From Helicoverpa zea (taxonomy: Eukaryota > Arthropoda > Insecta > Lepidoptera > Noctuidae): a stretch of DNA of 64,000 nucleotides. Every line of letters starts with the position of its first letter. Positions within the stretch are counted from its first letter, which is position 1. A program made the position numbers and the translations under genes. Shown piece by piece: positions 18,075 to 28,480 of this stretch. The stretch is from assembly GCF_022581195.2 (NCBI RefSeq), contig NC_061465.1:11596501-11660500 (forward strand), in the 5' to 3' direction. The notes under the pieces were generated by a model. It had not been told where the DNA came from. It did not search any database and worked only from the letters and a program-made list of their open reading frames with translations.

Positions 18075-19475
18075 TTATACCATGGAAGCGTTGGCGTCGC
18101 TGTGGTGCGGCGTGGCGGCGTGGCCCAGCGCCGACTCGTCCAGCTTGGAGGTGTTGGCCGCCACCTCGGCCAGCGTGGCCAGCGCCAGCAGGTCCACGTG
18201 CGGCGGCTGGTGCAGCGCGTGCGCGCGCGGCGCCTCCGTCGCGATCTTCATCTCGGGGCTGCTGGCGTGCGGCTCGCTCGACACCAGGCTGTTGATCTCC
18301 AGCCGCGTGATGCTGATCTTGCGCGGCTTGCGCTTCTGGCTGCCGCTCACCGTGTCCCGCCAGTGGTCCACCATCTCCCTCTCCCGCCGCTCCTCCAGCA
18401 TGGACCTAGGAACTGAATTGACTATCTGCGACGACTCCAACGCTTTCGGTTTCAGGTTGATGGTTTTCTTCTTGCGCTTGTTTTCGCGCTTCTTTTGCTG
18501 GAATTTCTCTAAGCTAAGTGAGGGCAGGGCTCTAATTTTAGCATCTAAGTCAAAGTCGGCAGCCTTGAATGTTTTGTTAGCATTATTGTCGGGTTCAGGC
18601 GTGTCGGCTGTGTCGAGTTTGTCGTCGCTGTCAGCCGGCTTGTCGTTCGCTGGGCTGTGTTTGGGTTCGTCGTCCATCGTGTCGTCCCGCTGACTGCCAG
18701 GCTCCCAACTGCAGGTCGCGCTGTAGTTCTCGTCTGGCTTGTCCGAGTCACGTTTTTGCCGCTTGTTGACAATGAGCCCCCCAACAGCCATGAACTCCTG
18801 GTATCTCTTCCCCTTGCACGATCTACCAGACCTCATGTTCTTCTCGTCGTCGGACCAGTTCCTCTGATACCCGAACTCATCGTCTTTAGAATATCTCTTA
18901 TCAACTATTTGGTCTATGACGTCCTGGTTGGTGAACTGGTCGTTAGGTATGCCGTAATATATCCTCTTCTTGTCATCGTGGAAGTCTTCTTCGAACACCC
19001 TGGAGGTCTCTGTGAGCGCGTTCTGCAGCTCGCGTATGCTGTCCTCGTTTGGGTGACCTTTCGCCTTGGCCCTTTCTATTAAGTTATGAGATCTGTAATC
19101 GTTTGGTGTTGAGATCGCGTTGAACTTAAAGCATGGGGGTGAGTAATAAGGGTTTGTGGTTTGAGTTTCAGTCTTAGTGGCCAGGAGGCTGCTGAGGCCT
19201 CCCATTTGGGCTTCGTCGGCCAGCTTTCCGGGCGTGAACATGGAAAGTGGTTTGGATTCAGCTTCTAGTGGTTCATCTTTAGGCTTTTTGTTGAAGTCTA
19301 CTTTAGTGGAGTTGTTGTTTGTTTTTTCGAGTTCAGAGTCGTGGTGGTCGCTGTTGGGGGACTCGACAGGTTTGTCATTGGACTCTCTGGGCCGGGAGGA
19401 CAACGTGCGGAGTGGTGGTGCAGGCAACTTGTACCATTTGAAGTCGGGATTAGCGCTGAAGAAGGCGTCTTTGTA
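18075..19475 (-). CDS. bbx: bbx coding exon 3 (rest of protein)
   Basis: Completes the HMG box with YKDAFFSANPDFKWYKLP and carries the rest of the protein, ending ANASMV and a stop. The GC content of the last 400 bp is well above that of its surroundings. It contains an NPYYSPPCFKF motif and Lys-rich clusters. The C-terminal 60 residues are Ala/His/Ser-rich. Confidence 0.88.
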   Translation of the reverse strand, partial: YKDAFFSANPDFKWYKLPAPPLRTLSSRPRESNDKPVESPNSDHHDSELEKTNNNSTKVDFNKKPKDEPLEAESKPLSMFTPGKLADEAQMGGLSSLLATKTETQTTNPYYSPPCFKFNAISTPNDYRSHNLIERAKAKGHPNEDSIRELQNALTETSRVFEEDFHDDKKRIYYGIPNDQFTNQDVIDQIVDKRYSKDDEFGYQRNWSDDEKNMRSGRSCKGKRYQEFMAVGGLIVNKRQKRDSDKPDENYSATCSWEPGSQRDDTMDDEPKHSPANDKPADSDDKLDTADTPEPDNNANKTFKAADFDLDAKIRALPSLSLEKFQQKKRENKRKKKTINLKPKALESSQIVNSVPRSMLEERREREMVDHWRDTVSGSQKRKPRKISITRLEINSLVSSEPHASSPEMKIATEAPRAHALHQPPHVDLLALATLAEVAANTSKLDESALGHAATPHHSDANASMV

Positions 19476-20362
19476 CTGTTGGGATAAAAAGTCTCATAAA
19501 TATACTGTCTGACAACTAAAATATCTAATCTAATGCTCTTTAGTGATACTGACCTGTTTAGCAAGACCTGTGTAGCAAGCCTTTTCATCCTTGTCCAAGT
19601 TGGCCCACCACTCGCCGAGGATCTTAGTTATGGACCTGGAAAGTAATATTACGTTTAAGTGTAAAGCCGTGTAAACTGTTGAACGTTGAAGTGTCTAATC
19701 AGTTTTATCGAACATGGACCTTGAAGTGTTTGAATGCAAGTTAGATTTTTTATTTATTGATAGATGAGAAGTATAGTATCTAGATTATTACAGTTAAAGA
19801 GACATAACTATTTGAACCTGGTCCAAAAGTCCAAAACAAACACCATTTTCATAGAACATTTTTAAAGTGATTTCTCAATATTATGAAACTGTGAGTAACA
19901 GCACCTATTTATTTTCTTTCTTTATCGGGAACAGAATTTGGGAGTTGCTTCGAAAGTAAACGTTTATACATGGTTGACATTGAACGTCCTTGACAGTCGT
20001 TACGGGTAGTCAGAAGCCAGTAAGTCTGACACCAGTCTAACCATGGGGTATTGGGTTGCCCGGGTAACTGGGTTGAGGAGGTCTGATAGGCAGTCGCTTC
20101 TTGTAAAGCAATGGTACTCAGTTGAATCCGGTTAGACTGGAAGCCTACCCCAACATAGTTGGGAAAAAGGCTCGGAAGATGATGATGGTTGCCTCAATTT
20201 ATCTTTAAACTATTATAGGTCAATAATCATAACAAACCTGTTCTCAAGATTGGGATATTTATCGCGCACAACACTGCGGTGGCGTTTGCAGAAGATAAGG
20301 AACGCGTTCATGGGGCGGCGCGCGTGGTGCGCCGGCTCCCCGTCGCCCTCCTGGTCATGCAT
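18075..20362 (-). CDS. bbx: bobby sox, HMG-box transcription factor (3 coding exons)
   Basis: Joined exons 20238-20362, 19554-19635 and 18075-19475 give 535 residues with consistent phases. Residues about 15-85 form a single HMG box: RRPMNAFLIFCKRHR, then NRSITKILGEWWANLD, then YKDAFFSANPDFKW. This matches the BBX (bobby sox) type, which has RPMNAFLLFCKRHR and TKILADWWAVLD, better than SOX or HMGB boxes. HMG-box proteins bind DNA in the nucleus. The rest is long, acidic and Ser/Lys-rich, with basic clusters such as KKRENKRKKK that may be nuclear localisation signals. A stop codon lies in frame just upstream of the start ATG, and a 3' splice site at 20373-20375 shows that a noncoding 5' exon must exist further right, not located. 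The large CR1 element may therefore lie in its first intron. Confidence 0.88.
19554..19635 (-). CDS. bbx: bbx coding exon 2 (HMG box middle)
   Basis: An 82-nt exon encoding SITKILGEWWANLDKDEKA and CYTGLAKQ, helices 2-3 of the HMG box. Acceptor TTCCAG, donor GTCAGT, phase 2 in and phase 0 out. Confidence 0.9.
19977..20184 (+). repeat. dispersed LINE-tail-like repeat family C, copy 2
   Basis: About 208 bp ending in a short GAT microsatellite and flanked by ATGGTTG (19970-19976 and 20185-20191). It matches 6838-7055 in the opposite orientation. It lies in the intron between bbx coding exons 1 and 2. Confidence 0.75.
20238..20362 (-). CDS. bbx: bbx coding exon 1 (HMG box N-terminal half)
   Basis: Starts MHDQEGDGEP and carries RRPMNAFLIFCKRHRSVVRD. 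Ends in phase 2 at AACAG before GTTTGT. The exon itself starts at 20372 after TTTCAG, with ten bases of 5' UTR containing an in-frame stop. Confidence 0.9.
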
Positions 20363-20430
20363 GTTACACTATCTGAAACAATACGTAAGAAACATGTTAC
20401 TTCTAATATACTTGTAATAGGAAAAATCTT

Positions 20431-20523
20431 AACAACCCGCAATGGGGAACCGTGAATCCTCTAAGTGGGAGGAGGTCTGGGCCCAGCAGTGGCACGATAA
20501 GTAGACTGATGGTGATTATGAAT
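20431..20523 (+). mobile_element. truncated LINE 3' tail (RTE-like)
   Basis: A 93-bp insert with GGGAGGAGGTCTGGGCCCAG and a degenerate GAT-rich end, flanked by an exact AAAAATCTT duplication (20422-20430 and 20524-20532). The GGAGG(C/T)CT...CAGCAGTGG phrase is shared with 38-212, 44325-44414 and 60878-61356. Confidence 0.7.
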
Positions 20524-20532
20524 AAAAATCTT

Positions 20533-22799
20533 GGGTGCTTAGCTGGTTGGTATGGTACCTATTAACTAATGGACATCTGATAAGATTGTATGTATATGAC
20601 AAGAGTTATGCTAACCCAATTTCTCCTGATCTTGACTTCTCAAAAACATAAGCCATTTCTCTTAATACATATACCGGTATTAGGAGTAATGGCCTGTAGG
20701 AGTAAGCTTTCATAAAATAAATCAATATCTACAAATGCTCACTCTGGGCGTGTCATAACGTTTTGAATCTATACTACTACAATGACGTCATTAATTCATT
20801 TACTCTAGTAATGAGGCATAAATTGCACATACGATCGTCTAGGAATAGAAGCTTGTCATGTTCCGTGGGAAGGTACAACTTTGTAATAAGTCTTGGATTA
20901 AATTAGGAAGATGATTAGTACATAGAAATATGTAAATATGTAGGTGATGAAGTATTATCATTCTTAGTATTTGGAACAGTATTTGAGATGGTCTGGTTCT
21001 GGAAATTGCTAATTGAAAATTCTCAGTACAAAATTTGGGATTCGTGAATTGGGTAAAGATCTGATGGGACTCTATTTATCCAATTATAATATAAATTACA
21101 TTGAACATTAGATCCTTTACTTTGTTATTGAATTTTATCAGATAGCTGGCATAAATCACAACTTAATCAATTAGCTGCGGTCAAATTAAAATAAAATAAA
21201 TTGACGACATTTTGGCATCACATCACAGCCATGATTTTTATAAAAAGGTGATTTATGAAGAAGTATTATTATGCGGCACATTTCAGTAGAGCACACCATC
21301 TGTTTGAAATAATAATCTGTAATATGAAGGGCATATTTATATCAGTCGAGGTCATTTTTGTAGCAGACGTCGAAATCCGGATGTTTTATTTTGATGCCCT
21401 TTGTTTGTGGCTTCATAACTGCCAAACGGCTGGTCGCATATCCGGGATAACTAAAATTGCTTTGAATGCAATGCATTAACTTTGTACTACCTATGTCTCT
21501 TACTAGCTTCCACCAGCAGTTTCACCCGCGCCTCTTGGGAACTTCCTCCTTCGATGAACAGGCTATCTTACAAATGAAGATCGATGAAGTAAATCAAGCC
21601 AGTCCTGCAGTTTTTGAGATTATTGCATTCATGCAAACAAACTCTTCAGCTTTATAATATTAGTATCGGTCAGCCTTTTTTTGTAATAGAAGACAGAACG
21701 GACAAATTAAAACTAAATAAGAATTATTGTGCTTGGAAACCATTTAGAAACGGACGGAATTTGTACTTGAAAGAGGTCGCCACGAGCTATAAGTAGTGAT
21801 GCAACAAAACTAGTTTCAATGATAACGATAGTTATTTTTATTTACATTACATTAATAGTTACAGTTAAATGGATTTTAATGTTCTGTCGCTGGTTTTATT
21901 CATAATAGTTTTATAATAATTAGCAATACTTATAACTGTGATTCATGTACAATGTACATACCTACCTACCTATTGACTTATTTAGTAGGTAATAATCCTC
22001 ATGGCTACAAAAGTGATACCTACTTAATAAGTTTAAATATTTTACAGCTTGTAGTAAACCGCATGTCTTTTAGAAGAATTAATGACCATTAACAGTTGTA
22101 ATAACCACACAGACACTGTTTTATCAGGCTATGACAGAGCCAACACGAGGGGACAATCCTCAATTTATAAATGGAGGTAACTTTGTTTGTTACGCGGTTT
22201 GTAAGTTAAAATGGATGAAGGGGTTTTGATCAAATTTTAGATAGAAGAGTAGTACTCGCTGCTAGAAGCGATTTCCTTTGGGCCCATGTGAAACATATCA
22301 TTTAACAAGGTAAGGACTATCCATATGTAGCACTAATCTGGAAAGTTAGGGGCTGCCTCAAGGGCACATTTCTCGTGTACAAGTTCTCAAAAGCCAGTGG
22401 TATATAAAAGTCCTTCAGCTAGATGCACCATGCACCGTACCTTATCAGGCACTTATTCAGGTACAACCGAGCGAGCACAGTACCACCATATCACCTGTTA
22501 TCAGCCATATCACGTTTCTTTGCCAAGTGCAGTTTCCCAACCTGATAACGAGAGGTCGATGATCGTTCTAACTTTGCTATTGTTTAGTACTTTTTGTTTT
22601 CGTAGACGTATCTTTGTGTTATCTTTAGGTGTAGGTAGTTATTGTGGATTTGTGTGTTTATGACAAGGAAGAATATTGTTAATTAGATGATAGATATGGT
22701 ATCGTTCGAGGTTGAACTGACAGTTGTGACGTCTATCGGTGTAGATCTGTGTCCATACTTTTAATTCTTAAAAAATAATAAACACTTGTTTCGGCTCAG
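20533..22799. other. bbx upstream/intron region, no gene seen
   Basis: AT-rich DNA without a supportable coding region. A fragment near 21508-21560 (CTTCCACCAGCAGTTTCACCCGCG-like wording) resembles degenerate moth LINE or SINE debris. An unlocated 5' noncoding exon of bbx could be here or beyond. Confidence 0.4.
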
Positions 22800-23104
22800 T
22801 GACTTTATTTATAGTGAACACAGTGAAACATACAGTGACATATATTAAAGTGGTTAATAAAAACAGTGCTTAAGGTTCTAAACTATACAAAACAATACTT
22901 ACAGTGACTTTGCGTAATTGAGTTCTACCCTCTATTTTTAATAAGTGTCGGATATTCTCGTCTCTCTCGATTTGACAGACCGACGGCATAGACAGAGGGC
23001 TGATATTCTCGTTATCTGTCAACGATCGACATCGAGTTAACAGCGCCATCTAGCGTGTGAACGGCGAATCACCTCAGACGCAAGTTACCTATTTGCCTAC
23101 CATC

Positions 23105-24223
23105 ATGCCTGGTGTCAATTGCCACGGTTGCGGTCGCTTTATGGTACCGGCAGAGGGCGCTAAATGTGGTAAATGCAAAATGGCGTACCACAGAGGGTGC
23201 GTAGGAGTTGTAGCAAAAGGCGTTGTCCCTGCAGGCTGGCGCTGCCCAGAGTGTAAGAAGAACCTGTTAAGGGACAATAGGGCGGATACTCCAGTCAGAG
23301 GTCTTGCGGAAAGCCCTCCCTGTTCTAGCACCAGCCCTGTAGAACATACAAGCGTGGTGCCGAGTTCACCCAACACCAGGACTGTTAGTTGTTCCAGCCC
23401 TTTACCTGAGACCGTCGGGCAACAATCTGCGAGTCTATCGTCTGTTCCTCCTGCGCCGCAAGCTGGCTCCGACTTGACTCTAGTGGAGGAGTTGAGGGCG
23501 ATGCGTGCTGACCTTCTGGAGTTCCGCAGCAAGATGCTGGAGGAGATGATGGATCTTAAATTATCCATGCAGAGCTGCAATACCCGTATTGACGGCCTGG
23601 AGGCCAGAATTAATGCACTGGAACAGCGGCGGGAGACCTCCCCTTCCACACATTCATCCGTGGAGGGGATTGTGGAAGAATTAAGGAGGGAACTGAACGA
23701 CAGGGATCAAGACCTTCTCAGTAATGACATCGAAATCTCAAATATTCCCGAGAGCACAGCTGACAACCCGGTTCACATTGCCAAGGTAATAGGCCTCAAG
23801 TTGGGGGTCACGCTGGAGGAACGTGACATCGTCAGTGCGGAGCGGGTGGGCGGTAGGCAGCTCAACGCCACAAGCTCTGCCGGTCCGGCGGTGCCGCGGC
23901 CGCGCGCCATAGTGGTACGCCTGGCGCGGCGCGATGTGCGCGACCAGCTGCTGGCGAGTGCGCGCGTGCGCCGGGGCGCGACGACTGCTGACCTGGACAT
24001 GTCTGGCCCGCCGCAGCGTTTCTTCCTTAACGAGCGCCTCACTAAAACTAATCGCCGGTTGTTTCGGAAGGCGCGAGACGCTGCTAGCCTCTTCAGCTGG
24101 AGGTTTGTTTGGACGAAGCGAGGTCGCATACTGGCTAGGAAGGGCCCGGGTGACTCCACCCAAAGAATCCGCACCGACGAGGACATTGCTGCGATTATTG
24201 GATCTGTCAATGAAACAACTTGA
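23105..24223 (+). CDS. CR1 LINE ORF1 protein (PHD finger, coiled coil, FP-like domain)
   Basis: Begins at the first in-frame ATG, giving MPGVNCHGCGRF and 372 residues. Residues about 6-57 form a PHD-type zinc finger (CHGCGRF, CGKCKMAYHRGC, WRCPEC). A Ser/Pro-rich linker follows, then a coiled coil (about 130-175, heptads with LRAMRADLLEFRSKM). The C-terminal part carries FFLNERLTKTNRRLFRKARD and FVWTKRGRILARKG, the pattern of the FP (Baculo_FP-like) domain common in insect LINE ORF1 proteins. ORF1 proteins bind LINE RNA as chaperones; that role is inferred from family. Confidence 0.85.
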   Translation: MPGVNCHGCGRFMVPAEGAKCGKCKMAYHRGCVGVVAKGVVPAGWRCPECKKNLLRDNRADTPVRGLAESPPCSSTSPVEHTSVVPSSPNTRTVSCSSPLPETVGQQSASLSSVPPAPQAGSDLTLVEELRAMRADLLEFRSKMLEEMMDLKLSMQSCNTRIDGLEARINALEQRRETSPSTHSSVEGIVEELRRELNDRDQDLLSNDIEISNIPESTADNPVHIAKVIGLKLGVTLEERDIVSAERVGGRQLNATSSAGPAVPRPRAIVVRLARRDVRDQLLASARVRRGATTADLDMSGPPQRFFLNERLTKTNRRLFRKARDAASLFSWRFVWTKRGRILARKGPGDSTQRIRTDEDIAAIIGSVNETT

Positions 24224-24589
24224 TTACTGTCTGTTTTTATTATTTTTGTCATTGTGTGTGTCTAGCATTCATGAGTGGGGGAATATGCGTCACACTCTTT
24301 TCTATCAGGGGGTTATCATATTTTGCTTATATGGTGAGTCAAAATTGTTTCAAATCTATATAACTATATTATATAAACACGTTAAATCTTACACTAACAT
24401 TTCACAAAAATTATTATTATATACATTATATATAGAAGCTATACACATTATATATCAAAGCTATATACACAAACAATATCTACAAAAACTATATATATTT
24501 TATACAATAGCTATATACATTATACACAAAAAACTATATACAGTACAAACAAAATCTATATACATAATTAAATTTACAGTACATAACAA
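24224..24589 (+). repeat. AT-rich ORF1-ORF2 spacer with TATATACA-type repeats
   Basis: About 366 bp between the two LINE ORFs. From about 24350 it is made of loose repeats such as AAGCTATATACA and ACAAAAACTATATA. Its role in ORF2 translation is unknown. Confidence 0.6.
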
Positions 24590-27436
24590 ATGCAAATGAC
24601 TCCAGCTAAATACATCAAGTTTGGTTTGTTAAACGCAGGTTCACTGGGGACTAATCAAGATCAATTTCTGATAGCCATGGGCAACTATTCCGTGGATATA
24701 ATGGCTATCAACGAAACTTGGTTGCGCAAGGGTGAGGATGGCCGCGCGCCTAGTGTGCCTGGGTATAGACTTAAACACATACCGCGTCCCACGACTGTCC
24801 GTGGTGGGCGAGGCGGAGGGGTCGCATTTTACCTTAAAAATGGAATCACTGCGCGCATCAGACCTCATCCTGAGCACAGCAATGTGGAACAGCTCTGGCT
24901 GAACCTCAATGTCAATAAAAAAAAACTACTTATTGGCACTGCTTATCGTCCACCATGGCTAGAGTTACATACTTTTCTGGACGCCTTGACTGACAGCATT
25001 AGTGGGTTGGCACCTTATGATCATCTGATTCTGTTGGGAGACTTTAACGTTAATATGTTAGATGTTGATAGCACAAAAACGAAAGAACTTACGGAGTTTC
25101 TCAATCACTTGAATATTCAACAGCTAGTGCAAACACCCACACACTATGTGGGAGACAGTAGTTCGCTAATTGATGTTGTCTGCACAGATGCTCCTACTCG
25201 TAACGTCATTGTGAATCATATTAGTGAGCTTGGCCATCACTCGTTTATCACATGCGAGACAATTTTTAAAAAGCCTACGTTCAAACCCAGGTCGGTTGTA
25301 TTTCGTCCGCTCAAAAACATACTGGAGGACTACTTCATAATGGATTTGGGGAATATACCATGGTCATCGGTTGGTGACATGAGTAATGTTAATGATATGG
25401 TGCAAACATTTAACTTCTTTTTGAATCAGCTTTTTGATCTCCATGCTCCTCTCAAAAGCATGACCTTTAAAACCCGTCCCACTCCGTGGATAACTGATAA
25501 TGTTAGGCTAATATCGAAGATGAGAGATGAGGCAAGGGCACGGTTTCGCAAAACTAAGTTACCAGGACATAAGCAATATTATCTTCAACTCAAGCATCAA
25601 GCTATTACGGCCCTGGCTAGCGAGAAGAAATCATATTTCACAAAGAGCATCAATGACCATATTAAGGACCCTAAACTGTTATGGCGCAACCTAAAGTCTG
25701 ATGTGCTGCCAGATCACACGCAAAGATTACTACCAGGACATTTCAACAACCCTGATGAAATTAATGCTGCGTTCCTGGATGTGCCGGGCAACTGTCATCT
25801 AAATGTGTCACAGCAGTCCTACTTTGAGACACATAGCTTTGGTGATGCCACATTCAGTCTTACAACGACCAACGCCGAGGCTGTTCTTAAGATAATTAAG
25901 AGCCTGGGATCTAATGCACAAGGTATCGACTGTATCAGCCTTGATATGATATCCCTTGCTTTGCCTAATGCCTTGCAAGCCATTACTGATATAATTAACT
26001 GCTCTATTACCACGAGTACATTCCCTGAACTATGGCGATGCGCTATCGTCCGACCTATATCCAAAAATAATAATCCAGTCAGTACAAAGGACTTGAGACC
26101 TATCAGTATTCTGCCTTGCCTCTCCAAGATTCTAGAACGGGTAGTCTACTCCCAAGTAGTAAATTTTCTGGAGGTAAATAAAATTCTTCCAGATCTGCAA
26201 TCAGGGTTTAGACAGGGTAGGGGTACTGCAACGGCTTTGGCTGATGTTGTAGGGAATATTCTTGAAGCGCGCGATAGGGGGGAGGGTACAATCCTGGCAT
26301 TGCTAGATTTTTCCCGCGCTTTTGACGCAATCAACACCACTCTATTGTTGTCCAAATTGGCTTTCTACGGCTTTGACCCTGATGCAGTTGAGTGGTTTAG
26401 AAGCTACCTCTCCGATCGATCTCAGTTAGTGGAATTGCACACAGAAGATGGGTCAAGGGTGTCATCCGCCCCCCTCCGCGTGTCGAGGGGCGTTCCTCAA
26501 GGCTCGATTTTGGGGCCCCTGTTGTACATACTGTACAGTGCAGATATCACAAAGTCATTCATTCACTGTAATTACCATATGTACGCCGATGATATACAAT
26601 TGTACATCTCTTTCAAGGCTGATGAAACATCTGTGGCTGTGCAGAAAATCAACGAAGATTTGCAGAGAGTGGTTGAATGGTCTGAAGTGAACTCTCTGGT
26701 ACTTAACCCCCTTAAATCGAAGTTTATAGTTCTGGGTTCTAGGAACCAAGTGCGTACAATCTTGACCACTAATCCTGCGTTGACAGTCATGGGCGAGAGC
26801 ATTGAGAGAGTTGAGCTAGTATGCAATCTGGGTTTAACTATGGATCCCGAATTAAGGTTTGAGGCCCATATCAATAATGTTCTGCGTAACTGTTTTTATA
26901 GACTGAAGGTTCTGTATGGAATACGAAAGTACCTGTCCATCCCATTGCGCAAACAACTCGTTGACAGTCTTATTCTATCTAGGCTAAACTATTGTGATAT
27001 AGTGTATGGACCATGCCTTCTTTCTAGGACAGAACACGTTATACAGCGTATTCAAAATGCCTGTGTTCGGTTCTGCACAAACATTCCTCGAAGAAGCCAC
27101 GTGACTCCGTACATAAATAATCTGGATATATTAAAGATGGCAGCCAGGAGGAGGCTGCACTTGGCCAATTTGCTTTTTGGAGTTATTGATTCAAAAAAAC
27201 CAGAATACCTATATAGCAAGTTGACCTGGAAACCCATCCGTTCAGATCATGGTCTCCGGTCCGTGGTATGCCCTCTGGTGGTACCAATGCATCGTACCAT
27301 AGCATTCCGAGGTTGTTTCAAGTTTGCAGCCACACGCTGTTGGAATGATATCCCTCCACCATTGCGACGCCTGAAATCAAAGTTACCATTCAAATACCTA
27401 CTTAAAAAACATTTATTAAGGGAACAAACTGGCTGA
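24590..27436 (+). CDS. CR1 LINE ORF2: AP endonuclease and reverse transcriptase
   Basis: 948 residues without interruption. The N-terminal apurinic-like endonuclease shows LLNAGS, INETWL, LLGDFNVN, IDVVCTD and GHHSF (catalytic Asn, Glu, Asp and His positions). The reverse transcriptase follows, with LRPISILPCLSKILE, QSGFRQGRGT, LLDFSRAFD, GVPQGSILGPLL and the catalytic box YADDIQLYI. A C-terminal region with LNYCDIVYG follows. It nicks the target and primes cDNA synthesis from the nick. All catalytic boxes appear intact. Spacing from ORF1 is about 370 bp, in a different frame. Confidence 0.95.
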   Translation: MQMTPAKYIKFGLLNAGSLGTNQDQFLIAMGNYSVDIMAINETWLRKGEDGRAPSVPGYRLKHIPRPTTVRGGRGGGVAFYLKNGITARIRPHPEHSNVEQLWLNLNVNKKKLLIGTAYRPPWLELHTFLDALTDSISGLAPYDHLILLGDFNVNMLDVDSTKTKELTEFLNHLNIQQLVQTPTHYVGDSSSLIDVVCTDAPTRNVIVNHISELGHHSFITCETIFKKPTFKPRSVVFRPLKNILEDYFIMDLGNIPWSSVGDMSNVNDMVQTFNFFLNQLFDLHAPLKSMTFKTRPTPWITDNVRLISKMRDEARARFRKTKLPGHKQYYLQLKHQAITALASEKKSYFTKSINDHIKDPKLLWRNLKSDVLPDHTQRLLPGHFNNPDEINAAFLDVPGNCHLNVSQQSYFETHSFGDATFSLTTTNAEAVLKIIKSLGSNAQGIDCISLDMISLALPNALQAITDIINCSITTSTFPELWRCAIVRPISKNNNPVSTKDLRPISILPCLSKILERVVYSQVVNFLEVNKILPDLQSGFRQGRGTATALADVVGNILEARDRGEGTILALLDFSRAFDAINTTLLLSKLAFYGFDPDAVEWFRSYLSDRSQLVELHTEDGSRVSSAPLRVSRGVPQGSILGPLLYILYSADITKSFIHCNYHMYADDIQLYISFKADETSVAVQKINEDLQRVVEWSEVNSLVLNPLKSKFIVLGSRNQVRTILTTNPALTVMGESIERVELVCNLGLTMDPELRFEAHINNVLRNCFYRLKVLYGIRKYLSIPLRKQLVDSLILSRLNYCDIVYGPCLLSRTEHVIQRIQNACVRFCTNIPRRSHVTPYINNLDILKMAARRRLHLANLLFGVIDSKKPEYLYSKLTWKPIRSDHGLRSVVCPLVVPMHRTIAFRGCFKFAATRCWNDIPPPLRRLKSKLPFKYLLKKHLLREQTG

Positions 27437-28480
27437 TACGCATGGTAACTGTTTGTATTGTCACTTACCTACGGGGTCATGGCGTACATGCGCTGGTGTA
27501 GGGATTTCCTGAGGCGTGGGATGCATTGGAGGCACACTTGTAGCAGAAGCGTGGCTCCTGATCGTTGAGCAATCTTGGAGGAGGGGCTGTGTCGGCTCAT
27601 ATTGCTCCAAATATCCTTCATCTGTGTTCTTTGTTATGTCCTCATATATTTTTATGTACCTGTGATATCAATTCATTACGATTTTAATGTTAATTCTAAA
27701 TTTAATTAAATCATTATTATTCCTTACTTTTTATATTCCCTAATTTAACTAAAATGTTGTTTTTTAATTTAAAGTTGAATGCTGCTTACTACGTACTATT
27801 CGCAATCCACGTGTAACTTCTACTCACCCACCGTCATGACAAAGCATATTTTATAACACCTCGCACGATCCCAAACTGGGATAAGATAAAACTTAGTCAC
27901 TCGTTGCTCAAGATACTTATCTCGTATGATACATACACACTATACAATATTTTGTAAAGCATATTACCCTCTTATAATAAAGTACGAAAGCGTCGGTCGC
28001 CATTAAAAATACATTTTTATTTTCAGTAGCTGAAATAGTTTTTGACAGATGTTTAAGTTACAGCACTGACCTCTATGGTTTACAGGCATAGATAATTAAT
28101 GGCGCGACCACATGTATTTTGATCATATGGAGTAAACTAATTATATTCTATTATATTCTTCAAAGAAACACTATTTATTTAATATATATTTAAACACAAT
28201 TTATTTAACACATATTCGCATAATCACCCGTTGGACGCCATAACGTTAGTTTCGGCTGTCGCTGAAAATCAGCGCTGGGACTTTGTCTCGCACGGGGTCG
28301 CAGCATCATGCTGAGCGAGGGCCGTATTGCGTGGTTGTGACGCATACTACCCCCTCATGTTTGTTTTCTTTCTATTTTAGCCCTTTTTTGTTTTATTTAT
28401 TATATTGATTGTTTATGTAGGTACTTATGTATGCGTCCTCAATTACGTAATTAAATGTATTTTCTTTCTTTCTTTCTTTC
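27437..28480 (+). other. CR1 LINE 3' UTR and (TTTC)n tail
   Basis: Long 3' UTR ending in five TTTC units (28461-28480). A short perfect hairpin, CGCTGAAAATCAGCG, lies at 28260-28274, and a GC-rich block follows it. LINE 3' ends are recognised by their own reverse transcriptase, so the hairpin could contribute; this is inference. Confidence 0.7.

Larger units (their letters stand above)
22800..28480 (+). mobile_element. apparently full-length CR1-group LINE
   Basis: A non-LTR retrotransposon with a 5' UTR, a PHD-finger ORF1 (23105-24223), an AT-rich spacer, an endonuclease/reverse-transcriptase ORF2 (24590-27436), a roughly 1-kb 3' UTR and a (TTTC)n tail at 28461-28480. A microsatellite tail instead of poly(A), plus PHD in ORF1, points to the CR1 group (Zenon/Kiri-like). 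Both ORFs are uninterrupted, so the copy is young or possibly active. The 5' end is approximate; I found no clear target duplication. It lies opposite to bbx, upstream of that gene's coding exons. Confidence 0.85.

Noticed and set aside
18034..18693. Plus-strand open frame of 219 codons
   Set aside because: It is the antisense shadow of bbx coding exon 3, whose product and splice phases are well supported.
23089..23649. Minus-strand 186-codon open frame
   Set aside because: Antisense of the LINE ORF1 PHD/coiled-coil region, with no motif of its own.
23934..24599. Plus-strand 221-codon open frame overlapping the end of LINE ORF1
   Set aside because: Alternative frame running into the AT-rich spacer; composition is Tyr/Ile/Leu low complexity, so not credible as a protein.
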